A stretch of 64,000 bases of DNA from CAVRAZ01 sp963719135 (lineage in GTDB: Bacteria > Pseudomonadota > Gammaproteobacteria > DSM-19610). Each line of letters starts with the position of its first letter. Position 1 is the first letter of the stretch. The stretch lies in assembly GCA_963719135.1 (NCBI GenBank), contig CAVRAZ010000002.1, positions 372,001-436,000 of the forward strand, given 5' to 3'. A model generated the notes under the pieces. It made no database searches, was not told where the DNA came from, and saw nothing but the letters and a program-made list of their open reading frames with translations. A program made the position numbers and the translations under genes. Shown here piece by piece: positions 54,009 through 62,581 of this stretch.

Positions 54009-54488
54009 ATGCAGGGCGACAAGACAGTCATTGAATTGCTGAACCAGGCGTTGACCATCGAACTGACCGCGATCAACCAGTATTTCCTGCATGCGCGGAT
54101 GTACAAGAACTGGGGACTGACCGCGCTCGGTAAGCACGAGTACGCCGAATCCATCGAAGAGATGCACCATGCCGACAAGCTGATCGAGCGCATCCTCTTC
54201 ATCGAAGGACAGCCCAATCCCCGCCAGCTCGGCAAGCTGCTGATCGGCGGCGATGTGCCGGCCTGTCTCAAGGGCGATCTGGAACTGGAGCGCTCCGGGC
54301 GCGAACACTACCTGAAGGCAATCAAACACTGCGAATCCGTGCAGGACTACGTATCGCGCGAGATTCTGGAAGACATCCTGCGCGACACCGAGGATCACAT
54401 CGATTACCTCGAGACGCAGATCGAGCTGATCGACAAGGTGGGTCTGACAAACTATCTGCAGACCGCGATGGGGTCGATCGAAGGCTAG
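54009..54488 (+). CDS. bfr: bacterioferritin
   Basis: A 159-residue bacterioferritin: four-helix bundle with ferroxidase ligands in NQALTIELTAINQYFLHARM (Glu18), SIEEMHHADKLIERILFIEG (Glu51, His54; the Met52 heme ligand is in EEMHH), and ILEDILRDTEDHIDYLETQI. The C-terminus is normal in length. It stores iron and protects from peroxide; its position next to nifH suggests an iron supply role for nitrogenase, which is inference. Confidence 0.95.
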   Translation: MQGDKTVIELLNQALTIELTAINQYFLHARMYKNWGLTALGKHEYAESIEEMHHADKLIERILFIEGQPNPRQLGKLLIGGDVPACLKGDLELERSGREHYLKAIKHCESVQDYVSREILEDILRDTEDHIDYLETQIELIDKVGLTNYLQTAMGSIEG

Positions 54489-54560
54489 GAGGCTGCTCGA
54501 CCGATTGAAAAGCGGCCTCAGGCCCCCCCCGCTGGGCGCAGATTACCCGATCCTCGCATG

Positions 54561-54655
54561 AATGTCGGTTGGGCTAAACGAACGTGAAGCCCAACGTAGG
54601 GGCGATGATGGGCTTCGTTCCCTCAGTACAACCTACGGCTGCGGATGGACCACTA
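54561..54655. repeat. GTTGGGCT / AGCCCAAC dispersed repeat
   Basis: ATGTCGGTTGGGCTAAACG followed by GAAGCCCAACGTAGG, then a second GGGCTTCGTTCCCTCAGTA-type unit. The same head ATGTCGGTTGGGCT recurs at 57880-57894 on the other side of ppdK. Confidence 0.65.
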
Positions 54656-54741
54656 GCGTCGATCGGCCACGCCCCCTGGCATGCCTGCCGCGAAACCCTC
54701 GATGCCGGCGAATGGCCCGGGAATGATAAATACTGATGTTG

Positions 54742-54945
54742 GTGTCAGAGCACAGGTTCCGCTTATTCAAGCAGTCACTGTGCTCTGACACGAATGGCAC
54801 TTACTTAAGCCCAGAACTGCCGTCATCCCGGCGAAGGCCGGGATCCAGAATCTGCAATAGTGGTAGTTTTCCTGGATTCCGGCCTTCGCCGGAATGACGA
54901 AACCCCTGAATTCAGAGTTAAGTAAGTGCCATTCTGCTCTGACAC
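54742..54945. mobile_element. MITE-like nested palindromic element
   Basis: Ends are inverted: GTGTCAGAGCA at 54742 and TGCTCTGACAC at 54935-54945. The left end forms a perfect 14-bp hairpin with 54778-54791. Inside, AATGGCACTTACTTAA (54793-54808) pairs with its complement at 54918-54933, enclosing two inverted REP-like copies (54821-54846 and 54872-54899). No transposase; a palindromic non-autonomous element with another inserted in it. Confidence 0.6.
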
Positions 54946-54953
54946 TTCTTCCG

Positions 54954-57704
54954 TTAACGGTTGTTCAGACGGGCATGCGCAGCCGCCAGCCGTGCCACCG
55001 GAACGCGGGGTGCCGAACAGGAAACATAGTTCAGGCCGGCACGCTGGCAAAAATCGATGGAAGCCGGGTGTCCCCCGTGTTCGCCGCAGATACCGACGGA
55101 AAGATCCGGTTTGACTTCGCGGCCCCATTGGATGGCCAGTTGCATCAATTTTCCAACACCTTTTTCATCCAGCACCTCGAACGGATTGTCCTTGAGGATC
55201 TCGTTCTTGTTGTACATGGGCAGGAACTTGTTTTCGGCATCCTCGCGTGAGAACGAGAAAGTGGCCTGGGTCAGGTCGTTGGTGCCGAACGAGAAGAAAT
55301 CAGCCTGATGGGCCAGCGAGTCTGCACGCATGCAGGCGCGAACCACTTCGATCATGGTGCCGAAGCGGCAGCTCAGTTTCTGCCCGCTTTGCTGCTCCAC
55401 GCCGGCCTTGATTTCATCCACGTATTCCCGCACCCATTTCAGCTCTTCCGCCGAGCACACCTGCGGTACCATCATTTGTGGATGAACCTCGAGCCCCTTG
55501 GCCGCGCATTCGGCCTCGGCCTCCAGTATCGCCCTGATCTGCATACGGTAGATTTCTGGGTAGGTGATACCCAGGCGCACGCCGCGGTGGCCCAGCATCG
55601 GGTTGACCTCGGTCAAGGCGCGGACCTTGCGCAGCATCAGTGCCTTGGTTTCCAGGGCCTTTTCGATCAATGCGACATCGACCATCTCCGGAATCTTTTC
55701 TTCGCTTTTATTTTTCTTCGACAGCAGCATCAACGCGCCGCTGAGCACTTCCAGCCCCTGCACCGAGTCTTTCAGATGTTGCAGTTTTTGAATATCGTCC
55801 TTGAGCTGCTCCTCGCCGGGCAGGAATTCATGGATTGGCGGGTCCAGCAGGCGGATGGTGACCGGCAGCGGCGACATGGTTTCCAGCAGCTTTCTGAAAT
55901 CGGAACGCTGGATCGGCAGCAGGCGATCCAGCGCCCGTTGACGCTGCTCGGCGGTTTCCGCGACGATCATTTCGATCACGATGGGCAGGCGGTCCACCGC
56001 ATTGAACATGCGTTCGGTACGGCACAGGCCGATGCCGCGGGCGCCGAATTTCAGCGCGCGGGCAGCATCTTCCGGCGTATCGGCGTTGGCCATCACGCGC
56101 AGGTAGGCGACGTCATCGGCCCATGACAGCAGTTGATTGAGTTGGCTGGAAAACTCCGGCTCCACCGTCGGGATCTCGCCAAAATAGACGTTGCCATTGG
56201 AGCCGTCGATGGTGATCAGATCGCCTTCACGGATAAGCTGGCCGCTGACGAACGCTTCGCGTTTTTGTACGTCGACGTGGATTCCCTCGGCGCCCGCCAC
56301 ACAAGGCTTGCCCATGCCGCGCGCCACGACTGCGGCATGCGAGGTTTTGCCGCCGCGGCTGGTTAAAATACCCTGCGCTGCAAAAAAGCCATGGATGTCT
56401 TCGGGCTTGGTTTCCTCCCTCACCAGAATGACCTTCACGCCAAGTACTTTGCCCAACTGTTCAGCACGGTCGGCATCGAAAACGGCCTGCCCGACGGCCG
56501 CGCCGGGCGAGGCGGGAAGACCCTGCGCCACCGGCTCGGCCCGCACATTTCTGTCCAGTTGCGGATACAGCATCTGCTCCAGATGATCCGGATTGATGCG
56601 CAACAGCGCCTGTTCCCTGCTGATCAGGCCTTCCTCAACCATCTCCACCGAGCTGCGGACCATGGCCGTGGCATTCATCTTGCCGTTGCGCGTTTGCAGG
56701 CAATACAGCGTGCCGCGCTCGATAGTGAATTCAAAATCCTGGACTTCCTTGTAATGACTTTCGAGCCGGTTCCGCAGCTCGGCCAGTTGCCGCGCCATCT
56801 CCGGCATTTCCTGGTCCATCTTGTCGATCGGCTTTGGCGTGCGTATACCGGCCACCACGTCCTCGCCCTGGGCATTCACCAGGTATTCGCCGAACAGGCG
56901 GTTTTCACCGGTGCCCGGATTGCGCGTGAAAGCGACCCCGGTGGCGGAATCGTTGCCGCGATTGCCGAACACCATGGTGCAGATATTCACCGCCGTGCCG
57001 TTGGCCATGGCCGGGGTAATGTTAAACTCGCGCCGATAATCCACCGCGCGTTTTCCCATCCACGAATCGAATACAGCCTTGATCGACAGTTCCAGTTGCT
57101 CATGGGGGTCCTCGGGAAATGGACGCCCGGTGTGAGCCTTGAACAGTTGCAGGAAGCGGTCGCAGATTTCCTGCAGGTTGTCGGCCGAGAGTCCAACATC
57201 CTCCGTCACACGGGCGGCCTGTTTGACCGTCTCGAATTCCGCGTCGAACAGTTCATCCGGTATACTCATCGCGATCTTGCCGAAAAGCTGGATAAACCGG
57301 CGGTAGGCGTCATAGCCGAATCGGGCGTCTCCCGTTTGTACGATCTCTCCCTGTAAAGTCCGGCTGTTCAAACCCAGATTGAGGATCGTGTCCATCATGC
57401 CCGGCATTGACATTGCCGAGCCGCTCCTGACCGAAACCAGCAACGGGTTTTCCACATTGCCGAAGCCTTTCCCCGTCGCCTGTTCCAGTTGCAGCATCTG
57501 TTCCCTGACCTGTCCCATCACCTCGGCCGGCAAATCATGGCCTGTGGAATCCAGGTAATGCAGGCAGGCTTCGGTGGAGATCACAAACCCGGGAGGCACG
57601 TTCAGGCCGATCCGCGTCATCTCACACAGATTGGCGCCCTTGCCACCCAGTAATTTCTTGTTCTTTCCATCGCCTTCGGTGAAGGCATAGACCCATTTTT
57701 TCAT
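54954..57704 (-). CDS. ppdK: pyruvate, phosphate dikinase
   Basis: A 916-residue PPDK with all modules: ATP-grasp start KKLLGGKGANLCEMTRIGL and SVRSGSAMSMPGMMDTILNL; swivelling His domain with SRGGKTSHAAVVARGMGKPC; and the PEP/pyruvate barrel with GIGLCRTERMF, FSFGTNDLTQATFSF and GICGEHGGHPASIDFC. It interconverts pyruvate, ATP and Pi with PEP, AMP and PPi. The coding sequence is intact. It is flanked on both sides by related palindromic repeats. Confidence 0.96.
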   Translation of the reverse strand: MKKWVYAFTEGDGKNKKLLGGKGANLCEMTRIGLNVPPGFVISTEACLHYLDSTGHDLPAEVMGQVREQMLQLEQATGKGFGNVENPLLVSVRSGSAMSMPGMMDTILNLGLNSRTLQGEIVQTGDARFGYDAYRRFIQLFGKIAMSIPDELFDAEFETVKQAARVTEDVGLSADNLQEICDRFLQLFKAHTGRPFPEDPHEQLELSIKAVFDSWMGKRAVDYRREFNITPAMANGTAVNICTMVFGNRGNDSATGVAFTRNPGTGENRLFGEYLVNAQGEDVVAGIRTPKPIDKMDQEMPEMARQLAELRNRLESHYKEVQDFEFTIERGTLYCLQTRNGKMNATAMVRSSVEMVEEGLISREQALLRINPDHLEQMLYPQLDRNVRAEPVAQGLPASPGAAVGQAVFDADRAEQLGKVLGVKVILVREETKPEDIHGFFAAQGILTSRGGKTSHAAVVARGMGKPCVAGAEGIHVDVQKREAFVSGQLIREGDLITIDGSNGNVYFGEIPTVEPEFSSQLNQLLSWADDVAYLRVMANADTPEDAARALKFGARGIGLCRTERMFNAVDRLPIVIEMIVAETAEQRQRALDRLLPIQRSDFRKLLETMSPLPVTIRLLDPPIHEFLPGEEQLKDDIQKLQHLKDSVQGLEVLSGALMLLSKKNKSEEKIPEMVDVALIEKALETKALMLRKVRALTEVNPMLGHRGVRLGITYPEIYRMQIRAILEAEAECAAKGLEVHPQMMVPQVCSAEELKWVREYVDEIKAGVEQQSGQKLSCRFGTMIEVVRACMRADSLAHQADFFSFGTNDLTQATFSFSREDAENKFLPMYNKNEILKDNPFEVLDEKGVGKLMQLAIQWGREVKPDLSVGICGEHGGHPASIDFCQRAGLNYVSCSAPRVPVARLAAAHARLNNR

Positions 57705-57960
57705 GGCGTTGTCCTGTGCATGGCTAAAGAAGAACCAACCGGGGTCAGATCCCGGCTGTTATGAATGACCTTGTAAGACTCCCAGCTTCCGTTGGAAGGT
57801 TAAGGGTGTCAGAATACGTTTGCAGCGTATTTTAGGAAAAAATGTGTTCTGACACCATTCTTTCCGCAATCGATGGCCAGATGTCGGTTGGGCTGAGGCG
57901 CGAAGCCCAACGCCGGACCGCTGACCGTTGGGCTTCGTGCGTCAGCCCAGCCTGGGCGTG
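57705..57960. repeat. ppdK upstream repeats
   Basis: GGTGTCAGAA (57805-57814) and its complement TTCTGACACC (57847-57856) form a palindromic element related to the one at 54742-54945. It is followed by the GGTTGGGCT repeat (57880-57960: GGTTGGGCTGAGG, GAAGCCCAACG, GTTGGGCTTCGTGCGTCAGC). Confidence 0.6.
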
Positions 57961-58833
57961 CTAAACCAACGCCGATAATATCTCCACCATGTGATCGACC
58001 GGCAGCGAAAAATGTCCCTCGCCGGGCACCACTGTCAGTCTGGCGTCAGGCAAGGCATCAGCAAGATAACGTGCATGACCCACCGGCACGGTTGTATCCG
58101 CATCGCCCTGCCAGATATGTACCGGTACCCGAATCTCGTTGAGACTGAAGCCGCAGTCCCGTGCGTAAAGCGGAAATTCCGCGGTCGCGCCACCCGCGCC
58201 CTGGCGAAACGACTCACGAACAGACGCCGCGATGCCGTCCAGGATATCTTCGCGGTCCAGCAGCTTCCGGTCTGCCACAGACTTACCCGCCATCCAGCGC
58301 AGCACACGCTCGGGATGGGCGCGCATGACGCCGAGGATGATGAGGGTATGGAATACTTTGAGCACGGGGGGCGCGCGACGCGCAAGCAGAAAGCTGATCC
58401 GTGCCAGCCAGTTGGCGTGCGTGAGGATGCCCGGCGCCGTCAGAGGTGCGAGCCCGCAGACGACACTCACCGCGGTGATCCGCCCGGGCAGGGCGTAGGC
58501 ACAGGCCAAGGCATACGGCCCGCCACCGGATACTCCCAGCACGGCGAACCGTTCCACGCCCAAGGCGTCGGCGAGTACGACAACGTCTTTCGGCCAGTCG
58601 AGCAGGGTCCGCCCGGGTTGCGGATCGGACAGGCCAAAGCCGGGGCGGTCGGCCGAGATGATGCGCAAGCCGAGTTGCCTGGCGACCGGATGGGCGAGTG
58701 CGGCCTGCAGCCGCGAGACGGGAAAGCCATGGCAATAGATGACGGGCACGCCCCGGGGGCTGCCATATTCGCAGTATGCCAGGCTGCGCCCATCGCGCAA
58801 GGTGAGGACCTTGTTGTCCGTGACATCGGCCAT
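57961..58833 (-). CDS. alpha/beta hydrolase
   Basis: A 290-residue alpha/beta-hydrolase: VIYCHGFPVSRLQAALAHPV oxyanion region, DRPGFGLSDPQPGRTLLDWP, nucleophile in VLGVSGGGPYALACAY, Asp in WQGDADTTVPVGHARYL and His in VVPGEGHFSLPV. No signal peptide. Substrate unknown. Just upstream, on the minus strand, reading to a stop before this start, is a short C-terminal-looking piece (HDPFARELMKVHLQQVFRN), suggesting a lost upstream gene. Confidence 0.87.
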   Translation of the reverse strand: MADVTDNKVLTLRDGRSLAYCEYGSPRGVPVIYCHGFPVSRLQAALAHPVARQLGLRIISADRPGFGLSDPQPGRTLLDWPKDVVVLADALGVERFAVLGVSGGGPYALACAYALPGRITAVSVVCGLAPLTAPGILTHANWLARISFLLARRAPPVLKVFHTLIILGVMRAHPERVLRWMAGKSVADRKLLDREDILDGIAASVRESFRQGAGGATAEFPLYARDCGFSLNEIRVPVHIWQGDADTTVPVGHARYLADALPDARLTVVPGEGHFSLPVDHMVEILSALV

Positions 58834-59309
58834 GACGTTAATTGCGGAATACCTGCTGCAAATGCACCTTCATGAGTTCCCTGGCAAAAGGGTCATGCAC
58901 GCTGCCTGGACTGCGCAGCGGACGCTGCGCCGAGGTTCAATTCTTCATTTGTTCCCGGCGATCGCGTCGACACAGGAAGCCTGCGCTGCGGGCCCGTTAC
59001 TCCGCTCGCTCGCAGGTGCACTATGAAGTCGTGGCCGGGCTGTCGCCATCGGGCACCGCAGGCGGCAACGACACAGGGAACGCCAGGGTCTTTCAGCGCG
59101 ACAGATAGCCGTTAGAATATCATGCGCAGAGGCATTCCGCGCGGCGTGAGTCTATGGCCAAATAGGTAGCGGCTTCCTTCTTGCGCGCGGAGGGGTCGGT
59201 TGGTTGTGCGTCGAATGACCGCTTGCGGCCAAAAGTTACCTTTCGCCAGTCGCAGATAACCTCGCCGACGCGGAGTTCCTGAGCGGCGACTATCGGCCAA
59301 CATCCCTAT
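58834..59309. other. intergenic, possible 3' tail of a lost gene
   Basis: The minus strand at about 58848-58905 reads SVHDPFARELMKVHLQQVFR and a stop just before the hydrolase start. This looks like the C-terminus of a deleted upstream gene. The rest shows no coding region. Confidence 0.35.
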
Positions 59310-59699
59310 TCAGGCTTGGTACTTAACGGCGGACCCGTAGTCATCTGTGTTGGTGCTTCCGAGCCTTCCTCGCACTCCACGGTCCGGCACATGATTCGAC
59401 GGATCAGCAGCCCTGAGAATATCCAGCGCTTTATGTTCGCGGTCAAATAACATCATGGCAGCCCCACCGGCATCGAGTCGGACCACGCCCGCAATCAGCG
59501 TGTAGTCGCAGCGTTCGCAATCAGGAACAACGAAGATCAGTTTTACGACTTCGTTTGGTTCAAGTTCAGCCGTTGGCATCTCAATGAAAACACCCTCAAC
59601 GTCCATATTACGGGTGATGTAGCGCCCAAGAAATCTTTCTCGCTTAAAAACCTCAACGGTGAGATGCATTGGTAAGCGAACCGAATACCGGTGATCCAT
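59310..59699 (-). CDS. PilZ domain protein
   Basis: From the ATG at 59699, preceded by AGCAGGAGAGCCAGT, the product has 129 residues: DHRYSVRLPMHLTVEVFKRE, GRYITRNMDVEGVFIEMPTA, and VKLIFVVPDCERCDYTLIAG. It has the PilZ fold start but the c-di-GMP motif RxxxR/DxSxxG is divergent (HRYSVR; NMDVEG), so binding is uncertain. The open frame extends to 59939 without similarity. The window also encodes a large GGDEF-EAL protein. Confidence 0.75.
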   Translation of the reverse strand: MDHRYSVRLPMHLTVEVFKRERFLGRYITRNMDVEGVFIEMPTAELEPNEVVKLIFVVPDCERCDYTLIAGVVRLDAGGAAMMLFDREHKALDILRAADPSNHVPDRGVRGRLGSTNTDDYGSAVKYQA

Positions 59700-60336
59700 A
59701 CTGGCTCTCCTGCTGTAAGACCTAAAACCCATAGCACTACAGATGTATGACGTCATTGAGAGTCTATGACCGCGTAAATGCTTGTCGCGCCGGGCTGCGT
59801 CATTGGAAAGGGTGCCACCCGCGCCGGTCTGGATGCCGATCCAGCTGGCCGGTGGCACTACCTGCCGAGTACAAACATCGACCCGGTAGCATGCGCGAGA
59901 GCCCCCAGCATGCACTCCCGTGTTCTCACCTTTGGACAAGTTCCTTTCAGAGATCGTGCCAATCCTGTCGACAGGCTGCGCGCATGTCGCTAAGCAACCG
60001 ATTACAAATCAGATCTGGTCTGGACGGGAATGCCAGTTGTGGTACGCTGAGGACCGCGATGGCGAGAAACTGTCGGGATATGACGAATAGCACCGCCTGA
60101 ATGCGTCGCGTTCAGCGACACTGGAGTACGGCTTTGTTTCACTAAGAATCGTGCGACGCGGATGGCGGAAACCGGCCAACCCCAGCCCTACACGGATGAC
60201 CAACCAACGGCTAAGTTCATACTGTAAGTGGCCACTGATCTACAGTTAGTGATCCGTGGCCACGGTACCGAAGAAGACGTATTAGTCGGAAATTTAGATT
60301 TAACCTGAAGCGAATATTATGGCGTTTCTGACTGGG
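59700..60336. other. intergenic, no gene seen
   Basis: Between the PilZ gene and the small hypothetical gene. Reading frames are short and lack ribosome-binding sites. The composition is less GC-rich after 60000. Confidence 0.35.
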
Positions 60337-60615
60337 CTATAACTTCCTTTCGTTATCCAGAGCCTTTTCTGCGATCTCTTCGTAGAGATGGATCACCTCG
60401 GAGCAAAACTCATGCCATTTTGGGTGTCGATCTATCAGCCGCTTACTCCGCTGGGCATCGAGCGTAACTTGCTCCATAAATTGAATATCCGACTCACTAA
60501 GCACTCCGCCCTCGTCGACCCTTTTCTTGAGCTCAAGTAATCGAGGAAGTCTCTGCTTCTCGAACCGCTTGATTAGCGCATAAATGGTGCCAAGCTCAGC
60601 CGCTGATTCTTCCAT
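60337..60615 (-). CDS. small alpha-helical hypothetical protein
   Basis: From the ATG at 60615 (ACGGGGGAGCGC upstream) the product has 92 residues: EESAAELGTIYALIKRFEKQ, LPRLLELKKRVDEGGVLSES and IHLYEEIAEKALDNERKL. Predicted entirely helical and charged. No family recognised. The frame is open to 60942 but the extra part is unlike protein. Confidence 0.6.
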   Translation of the reverse strand: MEESAAELGTIYALIKRFEKQRLPRLLELKKRVDEGGVLSESDIQFMEQVTLDAQRSKRLIDRHPKWHEFCSEVIHLYEEIAEKALDNERKL

Positions 60616-61193
60616 GCGCTCCCCCGTGATTAGGGTGTCAAATACTCGGGTTGATCGCGACAGGTTTATAGCTCCCTCGTGTCCTCTGGAGCATGGCATT
60701 GCATAACTGGTTTCCGCTGAGTCACTACCTAATGCACGCCAGCGCCTTATTGGTTTAAAGTATAGTAGACATTCCCATACTGATGAGTCGCTCAGAAAGG
60801 AGCAGCAGAGCTGGGCGTGCCCGCGTGGCGGTGGGTAGATAAAATCGCTCAGCATCCCAAAGCCGGCACTCCTGCCCTGAGGTGGCTGGAGCCGAGATAT
60901 GACATTCCGATGTATGGGGAGCATAATCCACCCTGCGGGCATCCGATCTGCACTGTTCGTTCTGTTCGCGTTGGCTGTGCCTGAATCCAGGTATTTTCTG
61001 GGGATACCTTTTAGCCCTATGTGCGCTGCCGAACGGACAATACATAGCTAATGCGATTAGTGTGACCCCAATGGGTATGAGTTGGTTGCTGAATCATCTA
61101 GGGGATCGTCCCTCCGATTGGTGATGAGAGGGCACCTGGAAGCCCATTTTGCAATATACATTGCATATAAAATTACATGATGAGGTAATTGAT
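60616..61193. other. intergenic, ending in the sulfur-globule promoter
   Basis: No coding region recognised. The right end (61145-61190) is AT-rich and carries a palindrome and a TATAAA box before the glycine-rich gene. Confidence 0.35.
61150..61171 (+). promoter_or_regulatory. palindromic operator and -10-like box of the sulfur-globule gene
   Basis: TGCAAT-ATAC-ATTGCA (61150-61165) is a perfect 6-bp inverted repeat immediately followed by TATAAA (61166-61171). It sits 23-44 bp upstream of the ATG in GC-rich DNA, so it may be a regulator site overlapping the promoter. Confidence 0.45.
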
Positions 61194-61652
61194 ATGAATC
61201 AGCTAATCAAAACATTCTGTGCCACCGCCATTGCCGGCGCCATGGCGATTCCTTTCACAGCTGCTCATGCCTGGGGTGGCCCCTGGGGCGGCAACAACGG
61301 CTGGGGTAACGGTGACGGCATGGGCGACATGTTCGGCGACGGCGACTTCGGCATGAACTTCAGCGGTTCCGGTCACGGTTCCGGTCGCGGTTATGGTCGT
61401 GGCTATGGCGATTATTATGGCGGGGGTTACGGTCCTTATGGCTACGGCGGTGGTCCTTATGGCTACGGCGGTGGTCCTGGCTATGGCTACGGCGGTGGTC
61501 CGGGCTATGGTGGCTACGGCGGTGGTCCGGGCTATGGCTACGGCGGTGGTCCTGGCTACGGCGGCGGCGGTGGTCCTGGCTATGGCGGTGGCTATGGCGG
61601 TGGTGCTGCTCCCCCGGCGGCTGCACCCGCACAACCAGCAGGTCGCCAGTAA
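61194..61652 (+). CDS. sulfur globule family protein (Gly/Tyr-rich)
   Basis: From the ATG at 61194 (GAGG upstream) the product has 152 residues: a signal peptide (ATAIAGAMAIPFTAAHAWGG, cleavage about residue 26), then a conserved region (GDMFGDGDFGMNFSGSGHGS), then tandem GYGGGPGYG units, and a Pro/Ala/Gln tail. This is the pattern of sulfur-globule envelope proteins of purple and other sulfur-oxidising bacteria, which coat periplasmic sulfur deposits. A strong terminator follows. A generic glycine-rich protein is the alternative, but the DMFGDGDFGMNFS block fits the family well. Confidence 0.8.
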   Translation: MNQLIKTFCATAIAGAMAIPFTAAHAWGGPWGGNNGWGNGDGMGDMFGDGDFGMNFSGSGHGSGRGYGRGYGDYYGGGYGPYGYGGGPYGYGGGPGYGYGGGPGYGGYGGGPGYGYGGGPGYGGGGGPGYGGGYGGGAAPPAAAPAQPAGRQ

Positions 61653-61669
61653 CCCTGCGAGAAATCCAG

Positions 61670-61707
61670 ACGAGCCCGCACAGGGAGGTGTGGGCTCGTT
61701 TCTATTT
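61670..61707 (+). terminator. rho-independent terminator after the sulfur-globule gene
   Basis: Stem ACGAGCCCGCAC (61670-61681) pairs with GTGTGGGCTCGT (61688-61699) with a single G-U mismatch, a 6-nt loop, and then TTTCTATTT. It starts 18 bp after the stop codon. Confidence 0.85.
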
Positions 61708-61911
61708 AACGGGTTTACTTGTTTTCATCAGTAAGCCATGAAGGTCACGTTTGTAAATGTGATTCTCGATGCCCTCTTCAATTGCAACTGCTGACAGCAA
61801 ATTGCATCGTCTCGATGGCGTAGGCATGTTACCCGGGACTCGGAATTTCGACGTCCGGTTGCGCTGCTTTTTCAGACCTTAAGGCACTTGGCGCGAAAGA
61901 CTGAAACGGGT

Positions 61912-62260
61912 GTGCGCCGTGCTAAGGCGGCGTTTTCCAGTGGGTGAGAGTCCCACCCGGCCATTTTCGCTCCAGCCGGAAGCAACCGAGCAGTCATGGA
62001 GGTAACGAAGTGGCTGAAGCCTCTGGTGTAGAGGGTCACTAGGTGACTTGGCGAGTGTGCAGGCCGTAACGCGAGTGAACGCTGAGCAATCCTCGAAAAG
62101 GACGTTGCACAGGCCGACCCGCCCACCCATGCGGGGAAGGCTGATACGTCTGGTGAAGTGAGCGAAACAAGCAGCCAGACGCTGTGCCGGGGTAGTGGCG
62201 ACAGCATGTACACAAGGGAAACGCACGCAACGGGAAGCCCGGATGAATATAGGGCGCTAT
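61912..62260 (+). mobile_element. group II intron 5' remnant
   Basis: GTGCGCCGTGCTAAGG at 61912 is a typical GUGYG-type group II intron start, followed by domain I-like sequence with GTGGGTGAGAGTCCCACC, AACGCGAGTGAACGCTGAGC, GGTGAAGTGAGCGAAACAAG and GGGAAGCCCGGATGAATATAG. No intron-encoded reverse transcriptase and no domain V/VI hairpin were found, so it is a 3'-deleted copy. Opposite-strand ORFs here are artefacts. Confidence 0.7.
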
Positions 62261-62285
62261 TGGCTGTGCTGCTCACATTTGTGCA

Positions 62286-62315
62286 TATGCGCATATGCGC
62301 ATAAACGCCTATACT
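62286..62315 (+). promoter_or_regulatory. toxin-antitoxin operator and promoter
   Basis: Two overlapping copies of the palindrome TATGCGCATA (62286-62295 and 62294-62303) precede a TATACT -10 box (62310-62315). The arrangement fits autoregulation by a ribbon-helix-helix antitoxin. Confidence 0.55.
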
Positions 62316-62348
62316 CGCGTCGAGGTCCTGGAGTCGAGGTGTTCACTC

Positions 62349-62576
62349 ATGCGCAATACCCGTTGGTCTGTCGTCGTTCCCGAGGATACCGATCGGGCGC
62401 TGCGTTCCTACCTGGCCCGGAAGGGCACCAAGAAAGGCGACCTCTCGCGCTTTGTGGACGAGGCGGTGCTGTCACGTCTGTTTGAGCTGACCGTTGACGA
62501 CGTCAAGGCGCGCAACCAGGGGGCCGCGCAGGAAGACATCCTGGCCGCCATCGACCAAGCGCTGGCTGACGACTGA
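62349..62576 (+). CDS. ribbon-helix-helix antitoxin
   Basis: From the ATG at 62349 (GAGG upstream) the product has 75 residues: RNTRWSVVVPEDTDRALRSY then KKGDLSRFVDEAVLSRLFEL, typical of RHH antitoxins, and a toxin-binding C-terminal helix (RNQGAAQEDILAAIDQALAD). It lies 5 bp upstream of the PIN toxin gene. An upstream in-frame ATG at 62295 overlaps the promoter, so is unlikely. Confidence 0.82.
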   Translation: MRNTRWSVVVPEDTDRALRSYLARKGTKKGDLSRFVDEAVLSRLFELTVDDVKARNQGAAQEDILAAIDQALADD

Positions 62577-62581
62577 CCTCG

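Larger units (their letters stand above)
54489..54953. other. intergenic composed largely of repeats
   Basis: This gap holds a GGTTGGGCT/AGCCCAACGT repeat (54561-54655) and a nested palindromic element (54742-54945) that ends 8 bp before the ppdK stop. No gene seen. Confidence 0.6.

Noticed and set aside
61203..61634. Minus-strand frame rich in Thr/Ala/Ile repeats
   Set aside because: Antisense of the glycine/tyrosine repeats of the sulfur-globule protein.
61872..62294. Minus-strand ORFs over the intron remnant
   Set aside because: Spurious frames commonly called over structured group II intron RNA; the RNA explanation accounts for the sequence.
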